In this document: positions 15,220-20,393 of the stretch, piece by piece
How positions within the stretch are numbered: position 1 is the first letter of the stretch
How the letters are laid out: the number at the start of each line of letters is the position of its first letter
Assembly: GCA_030694835.1 (NCBI GenBank)
Contig: JAUYUF010000235.1
Coordinates: forward strand, 1 to 20,393
DNA length: 20,393 nt
Direction: 5' to 3'
Source of the DNA: Flavobacteriaceae bacterium
GTDB taxonomy: Bacteria; Bacteroidota; Bacteroidia; Flavobacteriales; Flavobacteriaceae
The notes under the pieces: generated by a model
The model's database searches: none
Seen by the model: the letters and a program-made list of their open reading frames with translations, nothing else
What the model was told of the DNA's origin: nothing
Made by a program: the position numbers and the translations under genes

Positions 15220-15684
15220 ATGTTCCTCAACATTTTTACAAACCAAAATACGTTACATCTTCTAGAATTATTTCTTTGGATGTTAGGTGCTTTTTTAATT
15301 GGATGGTTTTTTGCAAAATCTATTTACTCCAAAATTCATCAAGAAGAAATTAAAGATTTTAAGAATCAAGTTGAATTATTTGAAGAAGAAATTAATACAA
15401 CTATTAAAGCTAGAAAAACTTATGAACGCGGAATTATGGTTCCAAAAATTAGCACTATTTCTACTGACAAAACACCTGATGATTTAAAACAAATAAAAGG
15501 TATCGGTCCTATTTTAGAAAGCAAATTAAATGAATTTGGAATATATACTTTTGAACAAATCACTCTTTTAACAGATGCTGATTTAGATAAAATTGCTGAA
15601 GTTACCACCTTTGGAAAAAGTAAAATTTTAACTGATGATTGGATTGGGCAAGCTAAAGAATTACAACAAGCAAAACTATTTTAA
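15220..15684 (+). CDS. Membrane-anchored helix-hairpin-helix protein
   Basis: A 154-residue protein. Residues about 13-32 are a single membrane helix, followed by a charged, probably coiled-coil stretch (about 36-68). Residues 87-150 carry a helix-hairpin-helix module: DDLKQIKGIGPILESKLNEF gives the GIGP hairpin (94-97), followed by FEQITLLTDADLDKIAEV. This type of C-terminal module, ending in a WIGQAKEL-like helix, occurs in many bacterial membrane-attached proteins and ribosomal/NADH-dehydrogenase-like proteins, where DNA binding is not established. The gene starts 10 bases after the OmpA-domain gene, so the two are probably co-expressed envelope partners. It ends directly at the palindromic terminator (15683-15718). 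Function unknown; the domain call is good. Confidence 0.78.
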   Translation: MFLNIFTNQNTLHLLELFLWMLGAFLIGWFFAKSIYSKIHQEEIKDFKNQVELFEEEINTTIKARKTYERGIMVPKISTISTDKTPDDLKQIKGIGPILESKLNEFGIYTFEQITLLTDADLDKIAEVTTFGKSKILTDDWIGQAKELQQAKLF

Positions 15685-15718
15685 CAAAAAACTCGAAGAT
15701 ATCTTCGAGTTTTTTGTT
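15683..15718. terminator. Perfect palindromic bidirectional terminator
   Basis: A 36-base perfect palindrome: arms 15683-15700 and 15701-15718, centre AAGATATCTT. The outer part is A6 on one arm and T6 on the other, so transcripts from either side end in a GAAGA/TCTTC stem plus a U-run. It overlaps the TAA of the helix-hairpin-helix gene and lies 5 bases from the stop of the acidic protein gene. Confidence 0.9.
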
Positions 15719-15722
15719 TTAT

Positions 15723-15968
15723 TTATTCTTCTTCGTCTTCCTCTTCATCAAAAGAATCCATTTCTTGCTCATAAAACTCATATGCTTTATCTAATAGAAT
15801 AGCAACTTCTTCTTCTAAATTAACGCCATCTTCCGCTTCTAAATCATCCATCCACTCTACTTCATCAGTAGCGATATTGAGAATAAAACTTGGAAATTCA
15901 GTATGGACAACAAACAAATCCTCAGGAAATTGACTGTTATCAGCTAATAAAAATTTAGGTATGTTCAT
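15723..15968 (-). CDS. Small acidic protein, unknown function
   Basis: An 81-residue, strongly acidic protein that I do not recognise by function. The first half is mixed beta-like (NIPKFLLADNSQFPEDLFVVHTEF, FILNIATDEVEW), the second acidic and helical, ending in a glutamate/aspartate tail (residues 71-81 are almost all E or D). No cysteine, signal peptide or membrane segment. Its ATG lies 14 bases inside the end of the MATE gene, in a different frame, so translation is probably coupled to it. It ends right at the bidirectional palindrome. The well-formed N-terminal half, a start coupled to the preceding gene and a stop placed at a terminator make it a real gene rather than a chance frame. 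Confidence 0.8.
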   Translation of the reverse strand: MNIPKFLLADNSQFPEDLFVVHTEFPSFILNIATDEVEWMDDLEAEDGVNLEEEVAILLDKAYEFYEQEMDSFDEEEDEEE

Positions 15969-17316
15969 AATGATTTGTTTTTATAAGTTTTTTTGATAAA
16001 TAATTAAATCGGATAAAAAGCATTATTGCTGATGAACTTAAACCAGCCAATAAACCAATCCAAATTCCGACGGCTCCAAAGTTAAGAAAAATTCCTAGAA
16101 TGTAACTCACCGGAAATCCAATAATCCAATAGGCAATAAAAGTTAAATAAGAAGGTATTTTAAGGTCTTGCAAACCTCTTAAAGCGCCTAAAAAGATGAC
16201 TTGAAAACCATCAGAAATTTGAAATAATGCTGCAATAATAAGTAATTGCGAGGCAATAGCTACTACTTCAAGATTATCGGTAAATATATATGGAAGATAA
16301 TTTTTAAACAATAAAAAAGCTATTGAAAATCCAAACATGATTAAAAAAACAAGTAGAAAATTAGAAAAAGCAATTCTTCTTAACTCAATATAATTTCCCA
16401 TTCCTTTTTGATTTCCAACTCTTATAGTTGCCGCAACACTCAAGCCAGATGCAATCATAAAAGTAGCTGTAGCAAGTTTTATTGCAATCTGATTTGCTGC
16501 TTGTGGAAAAGCTCCTAAAGTTCCTGCTAAAATAACGGTAGCCGAAAATATTCCTATTTCAAACAACATTTGCAATGCAGATGGAAAACCAATATTAATA
16601 ATCTTCTTAAAAACTTGAAAATCTAAATGTGCTTTCTTAATTCTCACCAAGAATGGTTTAAAAACATCATTTTTATTAAAGAAATAATAGAGCATAAAAA
16701 CCAGAACAAATCTTGAAACTAATGTACCAATTGCAGCCCCAACTATTTCTAGTCTAGGAAAAATCCAAAATCCATAAATTAAAACAAAATTTAGAACGAT
16801 GTTCACTACATTAGTTGCTATAGTAGCATACATTGGATATCTAGTTTGTGCTAAACCATCTGCAAACTGCTTAAAACCTTGAAAAACCATTACTGGAATC
16901 ATAGAAAATGCTACAATTTCATAATAAGGAATTGCTAATGCAACTACTTCTTCTGGTTGATCTAAATGATATAAAATAGGTTTTAATAGCAAAAGAGCTA
17001 TAAACATAACTACACCTAAAATTGTAGTTAAAATTACACCATGCTGAAAATAACTTCTTCCCTTATTAATATTATTTTCTCCATCAGATTCTGCAATTAA
17101 TGGAGTAATTGCGAAAGAAAAACCTAAACCTATAGAAAATGCAATAAAGAAAAAACTGTTTCCTAAAGATGTAGCTGCTAAATGTATCGGACTTAATTGA
17201 CCAACCATAATATCATCAACCAAACCTACTAACAAATGCCCTAAAGAGCCTAGCATGACTGGTGTTGCAATCTTTAAGTTTTGTCTGAATTCTGATGTAT
17301 ATTTATGTAAAAGCAA
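15955..17316 (-). CDS. MATE-family multidrug/organic cation efflux transporter
   Basis: An inner-membrane antiporter of about 453 residues with twelve predicted helices in two homologous halves. The N-terminal block (KIATPVMLGSLGHLLVGLVDDIMVGQL) and the segments GLGFSFAITPLIAE, QPEEVVALAIPYYEI and YPMYATIATNVVNIVLNFVLI are typical of NorM/DinF-type exporters, which expel cationic drugs using sodium or proton gradients. Start choice: the longest frame begins with GTG at 17334, but that codon overlaps a TATATTTG promoter box on the same strand (17341-17334), so a transcript would start after it. The TTG at 17316 gives a start (LLHKYTSEF) of the length common in the family; I prefer it with moderate confidence. 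The last 14 bases overlap the acidic protein gene. Confidence 0.9.
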   Translation of the reverse strand: MLLHKYTSEFRQNLKIATPVMLGSLGHLLVGLVDDIMVGQLSPIHLAATSLGNSFFFIAFSIGLGFSFAITPLIAESDGENNINKGRSYFQHGVILTTILGVVMFIALLLLKPILYHLDQPEEVVALAIPYYEIVAFSMIPVMVFQGFKQFADGLAQTRYPMYATIATNVVNIVLNFVLIYGFWIFPRLEIVGAAIGTLVSRFVLVFMLYYFFNKNDVFKPFLVRIKKAHLDFQVFKKIINIGFPSALQMLFEIGIFSATVILAGTLGAFPQAANQIAIKLATATFMIASGLSVAATIRVGNQKGMGNYIELRRIAFSNFLLVFLIMFGFSIAFLLFKNYLPYIFTDNLEVVAIASQLLIIAALFQISDGFQVIFLGALRGLQDLKIPSYLTFIAYWIIGFPVSYILGIFLNFGAVGIWIGLLAGLSSSAIMLFIRFNYLSKKLIKTNHYEHT

Positions 17317-17333
17317 GTTGTAATATTTCGGCA

Positions 17334-17341
17334 CAAATATA
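17334..17341 (-). promoter_or_regulatory. -7 box for the MATE operon
   Basis: TATATTTG on the minus strand matches TAnnTTTG exactly. No TTG lies at the usual -33 distance, so the call rests on the -7 box alone. The predicted transcript start, about 17330-17326, lies after the GTG at 17334. Confidence 0.4.
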
Positions 17342-17483
17342 CATATTTTAAGCTACTGTTTTAAATGACCATTTTTTCTGTTTGATAGAATATTTCAATT
17401 TAAAATAATGTTAACAATAAAATTTCATTATATAATTATAAAATATAAAAATCAGCGAAACAAATGATAATCTCACATAAAGT

Positions 17484-17491
17484 TACTTTTG
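17484..17491 (+). promoter_or_regulatory. -7 box for the 2-Cys peroxiredoxin gene
   Basis: TACTTTTG fits TAnnTTTG and lies 34 bases before the ATG at 17526, predicting a leader of about 25-30 bases. The -33 element is not recognisable. I see no clear inverted repeat nearby that would mark an OxyR or PerR site. Confidence 0.45.
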
Positions 17492-17525
17492 TATCAGAAA
17501 ATTATTAATCAATAAAATAAACAAA

Positions 17526-18164
17526 ATGGCTGTATTAGTTGGAAAAAAAGCCCCAGATTTCACTGCTCAAGCAGTAGTAAACGGTATAGAAATTGTAGAG
17601 AAATTTACATTAAGTCAATACTTTGATAAAAAATATGTATTATTATTTTTCTATCCAAAGGATTTTACTTTTGTATGTCCTACCGAATTGCATGCATTTC
17701 AAAATAAATTGTCTGAATTTGAAAAACGTAATGTTGCCGTAATTGGAGCTTCTACGGATACTGAACAATCTCATTGGGGATGGTTACAAATGAGTAAATC
17801 TCATGGTGGTATTAAAGGAGTTACTTATCCTTTAGTTGCAGACACTAACAAAACAATTTCTAAAAATTATGATGTTCTAGCAGGTGATTTTTATTATGAT
17901 GAAGATGGATTATTACAAGCAGAAGGCGAATTAATTGCTTACAGAGGACTATTCTTAATTGATAAACAAGGAATTGTACGTCATCAATTAGTGAATGATT
18001 TACCACTAGGAAGAAATGTTGATGAAGCATTAAGAATGGTGGATGCTTTACAATTTACAGAAGAAAATGGAGAAGCTTGTCCAGCAGATTGGAACTCTAA
18101 TAAAGAAGGATTAAAGGCAACTCATGAAGGTGTAGCAGATTATTTATCTAATCATAAAAACTAA
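17526..18164 (+). CDS. Typical 2-Cys peroxiredoxin (AhpC/Prx1 type)
   Basis: A 212-residue cytoplasmic peroxidase that reduces hydrogen peroxide and organic hydroperoxides. The active site FTFVCPTELHAF contains the peroxidatic C51 with P44 and T48 in the PxxxT(x)xC pattern; the resolving cysteine is C185 in GEACPADW, as in dimeric typical 2-Cys enzymes. The GGIKG segment (near residues 95-99) and the C-terminal extension resemble the GGLG and YF features linked to sensitivity to over-oxidation, though the C-terminal pair is YL rather than YF. No ahpF reductase gene is adjacent, so electrons probably come from thioredoxin. It is followed 40 bases later by a second peroxidase gene with its own promoter box. 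Confidence 0.94.
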   Translation: MAVLVGKKAPDFTAQAVVNGIEIVEKFTLSQYFDKKYVLLFFYPKDFTFVCPTELHAFQNKLSEFEKRNVAVIGASTDTEQSHWGWLQMSKSHGGIKGVTYPLVADTNKTISKNYDVLAGDFYYDEDGLLQAEGELIAYRGLFLIDKQGIVRHQLVNDLPLGRNVDEALRMVDALQFTEENGEACPADWNSNKEGLKATHEGVADYLSNHKN

Positions 18165-18182
18165 ATTTACAACATTATTAAT

Positions 18183-18190
18183 TATATTTG
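18183..18190 (+). promoter_or_regulatory. -7 box for tpx
   Basis: TATATTTG matches TAnnTTTG exactly in the 40-base gap between the two peroxidase genes, 14 bases before the tpx ATG. The leader would be only about 5-10 bases. No -33 TTG at normal spacing, so tpx may also be read through from upstream. Confidence 0.45.
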
Positions 18191-18204
18191 AAAAAAGATT
18201 TATT

Positions 18205-18702
18205 ATGGCATCAATTACATTAAAAGGAAATCCATTTAATACTTCAGGTTCACTACCAAAAGTAGGTGAAAAAGCAAAAGATTTTTCATTAGTAAAATCA
18301 GATTTATCAACTGCAACTTTAGCTGATTTTAAAGGTTCAAAAGTAGTATTAAATATCTTTCCAAGTTTAGACACAGGCACTTGTGCTGCATCTGTTAGAA
18401 GATTTAATAAAGAAGCTAGCGAATTAGAAAACACAAAAGTATTATGTATTTCTCGTGATTTACCTTTTGCTCAAGCTCGTTTTTGTGGCGCTGAAGGTTT
18501 AAATAACGTTATTACTTTATCTGATTTCGCAAATGGTTCTTTTGGCAAAAATTATGGTTTAGAAATAGTAGATGGTCCTTTGGCTAATTTACATTCAAGA
18601 GCAGTTGTTGTTTTAGATGAAAATGGTGTAGTAACCTACACACAACAAGTTTCAGAAATCGTTGACGAACCTAATTATGAAAGCGTCTTAGCTGTTTTAT
18701 AA
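18205..18702 (+). CDS. tpx: Thiol peroxidase
   Basis: A 165-residue atypical 2-Cys peroxiredoxin that reduces lipid and other hydroperoxides using thioredoxin. The family start ITLKGNPFNTSGSLPKVGE is clear. FPSLDTGTCAASVRRF carries the peroxidatic C60, and ISRDLPFAQARFC the resolving C94, which forms an intramolecular disulfide in known Tpx enzymes; C81 is an additional cysteine. Length is exactly that of the family. It follows a 2-Cys peroxiredoxin gene, so the two enzymes, with different substrate preferences, form a small peroxide-defence block. The next gene (dgkA) starts 4 bases after its stop, so tpx and dgkA are co-transcribed. Confidence 0.97.
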   Translation: MASITLKGNPFNTSGSLPKVGEKAKDFSLVKSDLSTATLADFKGSKVVLNIFPSLDTGTCAASVRRFNKEASELENTKVLCISRDLPFAQARFCGAEGLNNVITLSDFANGSFGKNYGLEIVDGPLANLHSRAVVVLDENGVVTYTQQVSEIVDEPNYESVLAVL

Positions 18703-18706
18703 TTAT

Positions 18707-19090
18707 ATGATACAAAAAGGGAGTGAATTTGTAATTGGAAGATTTAAAAGTATAAAATTTGCTATTAAAGGTGCTTGGCATCTTATTACTACAGAACATG
18801 CATTTATTGTTCATTCCCTTTTTTCTTTATTCTTGATTATTTTAGGATTCTTTATGAATCTAACCATACAAGAATGGCTTTTTCAAATCTTAGCAATAGG
18901 CTTAGTTTTAGTAACCGAAGCCTTAAATACAGTCTTTGAAAAAATGGCCGACTTCATCCATCCTGCTTATCATGAAAAAATTGGAATTATAAAAGACTTA
19001 AGTGCTGGAGCTGTTTTTTTTGCTACACTAATTTCCTTTATCATTCTTTTAGTCATTTATTTGCCAAAATTTATATCTTTATACCTTTAA
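18707..19090 (+). CDS. dgkA: Diacylglycerol/undecaprenol kinase family protein
   Basis: A 127-residue inner-membrane lipid kinase with three predicted helices, active as a trimer in known members. Catalytic signatures are present: E30 in TTEHAF, the EALNTVFEKMADF block with E71, N74 and E78, and K96-D97 in IIKDLSAGAV. All are shifted by two residues relative to E. coli DgkA, so alignment is simple. It phosphorylates diacylglycerol (membrane lipid recycling) or undecaprenol (cell-wall carrier); the sequence does not decide which. It begins 4 bases after tpx and ends 42 bases before ftsK, which has its own promoter box. Confidence 0.93.
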   Translation: MIQKGSEFVIGRFKSIKFAIKGAWHLITTEHAFIVHSLFSLFLIILGFFMNLTIQEWLFQILAIGLVLVTEALNTVFEKMADFIHPAYHEKIGIIKDLSAGAVFFATLISFIILLVIYLPKFISLYL

Positions 19091-19107
19091 CTTTAGGTCT
19101 AAATCTG

Positions 19108-19115
19108 TATTTTTG
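19108..19115 (+). promoter_or_regulatory. -7 box for ftsK
   Basis: TATTTTTG fits TAnnTTTG and lies 17 bases before the ATG at 19133. No matching -33 TTG was found, so this is a weak promoter call. Confidence 0.35.
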
Positions 19116-19132
19116 AAACTTATAATTAATGA

Positions 19133-20393
19133 ATGGCTAAGTCTAAGAAATCATCAACAAATCCAAATAATACCTCATTTTTCAAAAAAATCAATATGTT
19201 TTTTGAAAGTCGTAAGACACAATCTATTATTGGATCATTTCTGTTTTTAATTGCAATTTTCTTAATTGCATCTTTTATATCTTTTTTTGCTAATCATAAT
19301 TGGGAAAAAGATCAAAGTCAACTCAATTTTTTAACTGATAGAAGTGAAGATGTAAACAATTATCTAGGAAAAATTGGAGCTTCAGTGAGTCAGTTTTTTA
19401 TTTTTGATGGATTTGGGATTGCTTCATTTTTAATACCAATATTATTGTTTTTCACAGGACTCTATTTAACGGTTGGTGTTTCTTTAAAAAAGCGATTTTG
19501 GTCGTGGTCTTGGGCAATATTAGGTATGATTTGGATATCAGTTACTTTTGCTACAATTGATTTATTACACTCTACAGTTAGCGGTAAAATTGGTTATGAA
19601 TTACAAGATTATTTACAAGATTATTTAGGAAAACTTGGTTTGATTTTAACATTGTTTTTTGGATTTCTATTTTATATTACAATTCGATTTAATTTTCTTC
19701 CAGAAAAACTAATTGCTCTTTTTAAAAGAAATAATTTAGATGAGTCTCTTGTTGATTTGAATGGAGAACAAGAAATTATTATTCCTATCGTAGAAAATCC
19801 TATTATTAAAGATTTTAGTTTAAATAATCGAGAAGAAGAAAGTAAAGAGGATGTTGAAAATTCAATTTCTGATGATTTAGCTATTGATATTACTCCTATT
19901 GAAAAAGAAATTCTAGCAGATGAAAATCTTGCAGAAACTTTGGTTCAAAAACATGGAGAATATGATCCTCGTCTCGAATTGAGTAATTATAAATTCCCTA
20001 CGTTAAATTTGATGAAAGATTATGATGACAGCATTGCTGTTGATCAAGAAGAATTAGAATCTAACAAAAATAGAATTGTTGATACCTTAAATAATTATAA
20101 AATTGGAATCAAGCATATTAAAGCAACTGTTGGTCCAACAGTGACTCTTTATGAAATTGTTCCAGATGATGGGATTAGAATAGCCAAAATCAAAAACTTA
20201 GAAGATGATATCGCTTTATCATTATCGGCTTTAGGAATTCGTATTATTGCTCCTATTCCTGGAAAAGGAACTATTGGTATTGAGGTTCCTAATAAAAATC
20301 CCACTATTGTTTCTATGAAATCTGTAATTTCATCTTTGAGATTTCAGAATGCTCATATGGAATTGCCAATTGCTTTGGGTAAAACCATTTCTA
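19133..20393 (+). CDS. ftsK: DNA translocase FtsK/SpoIIIE family, N-terminal part
   Basis: A gene cut by the right edge; 420 codons are visible, still open. FtsK pumps DNA through the closing septum and helps chromosome segregation. Residues 1-25 are basic and cytoplasmic; residues about 30-190 contain four membrane helices (the FtsK 4TM domain), with the WSWSWAILGMIW stretch typical of flavobacterial members. About 200-290 is an acidic linker, short compared with E. coli FtsK. From about 290 the alpha domain of the motor begins: GPTVTLYEI, KIKNLEDDIALSL, GIRIIAPIPGKGTIGIEVPN and ALGKTIS are strongly conserved. The Walker motifs and DNA-reading gamma domain lie outside. The ATG at 19129 is out of frame and stops after three codons, so 19133 is the start. 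A 12-base tandem repeat encodes LQDYLQDY at residues 157-164. Confidence 0.95.
   Translation, partial: MAKSKKSSTNPNNTSFFKKINMFFESRKTQSIIGSFLFLIAIFLIASFISFFANHNWEKDQSQLNFLTDRSEDVNNYLGKIGASVSQFFIFDGFGIASFLIPILLFFTGLYLTVGVSLKKRFWSWSWAILGMIWISVTFATIDLLHSTVSGKIGYELQDYLQDYLGKLGLILTLFFGFLFYITIRFNFLPEKLIALFKRNNLDESLVDLNGEQEIIIPIVENPIIKDFSLNNREEESKEDVENSISDDLAIDITPIEKEILADENLAETLVQKHGEYDPRLELSNYKFPTLNLMKDYDDSIAVDQEELESNKNRIVDTLNNYKIGIKHIKATVGPTVTLYEIVPDDGIRIAKIKNLEDDIALSLSALGIRIIAPIPGKGTIGIEVPNKNPTIVSMKSVISSLRFQNAHMELPIALGKTIS
19601..19624 (+). repeat. 12-base tandem duplication inside ftsK
   Basis: TTACAAGATTAT occurs twice in direct tandem, in frame, adding four residues (LQDY) in the loop between the third and fourth membrane helices of FtsK. 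Perfect identity suggests a recent replication-slippage event. Confidence 0.8.

Noticed and set aside
15210..15222. ACCTCCT immediately before the ATG at 15220
   Set aside because: It resembles the anti-Shine-Dalgarno sequence rather than a ribosome binding site, and is probably chance.
15299..15608. Alternative frames within the helix-hairpin-helix gene (15299-15487 plus, 15420-15608 minus)
   Set aside because: The GIGP helix-hairpin-helix frame is clearly the coding one.
18144..18434. 96-codon minus-strand frame opposite tpx
   Set aside because: It is antisense to a textbook thiol peroxidase and includes the tpx start region; no independent support.
19083..19098. Possible hairpin ACCTTTAACTTTAGGT before ftsK
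   Set aside because: The arms do not pair beyond the outer four bases, so it is not a terminator.
1..20393. Mobile elements, CRISPR arrays, tRNA or rRNA genes, defence systems
   Set aside because: No transposase, integrase, repeat-spacer pattern, cloverleaf or ribosomal sequence was seen; gene content and composition are uniform and core-like.

Overview
The window looks like a chromosomal segment of a member of the Flavobacteriaceae (Bacteroidota). The DNA is strongly A+T rich, Shine-Dalgarno sequences are essentially absent, and several genes are preceded by the Bacteroidota -7 promoter box TAnnTTTG. The gene content (dual cyclophilin-FKBP immunophilin, MutS2-like protein next to ung, tpx-dgkA-ftsK, CsaA) also fits. 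Species cannot be named from sequence alone. I see no tRNA, rRNA, CRISPR array, insertion sequence or prophage gene. It reads as core genome, with 20 genes (two cut by the window edges) and no gene-free stretch above 300 bases; the longest, 10983-11262, is featureless A/T-rich DNA.

Layout. 1-1723 (+): the end of prfC (release factor 3) and a cyclophilin-FKBP fusion prolyl isomerase, closed by a hairpin. 1810-5040 (-): a four-gene electron-transfer operon, transcribed as tetraheme cytochrome lipoprotein, Tat-exported four-cluster ferredoxin, NrfD/DsrP-type quinone-site membrane protein and monoheme cytochrome c. It has every carrier of a menaquinol-to-periplasm relay but no catalytic subunit and is the most interesting locus here. 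5220-5780 (-): a thioredoxin-fold redox protein with its own terminator. 5856-9410 (+): csaA, a 969-residue FAD/Fe-S hydroxyacid dehydrogenase starting one base after csaA, and a small two-helix membrane protein. 9447-10982 (-): an AbgT-family transporter.

11263-14216: ung (-) and a MutS2-type ATPase lacking the Smr nuclease domain (+) diverge from a 71-bp gap. 14307-15684 (+): an anchored protein with two OmpA-like domains, the first degenerate, and a small membrane-anchored helix-hairpin-helix protein. 15723-17316 (-): a MATE exporter and an overlapping small acidic protein. 17526-20393 (+): peroxide defence (2-Cys peroxiredoxin, thiol peroxidase), then dgkA and the 5' part of ftsK, which runs off the window.

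Themes: convergent pairs are separated by compact bidirectional hairpins (1749-1775, 9409-9439, 15683-15718). Redox and envelope functions dominate. Promoter boxes allow corrected starts for the tetraheme cytochrome (5040 rather than 5067) and probably the MATE gene (17316 rather than 17334), and the MutS2-like gene most likely starts at the ATG at 12000.
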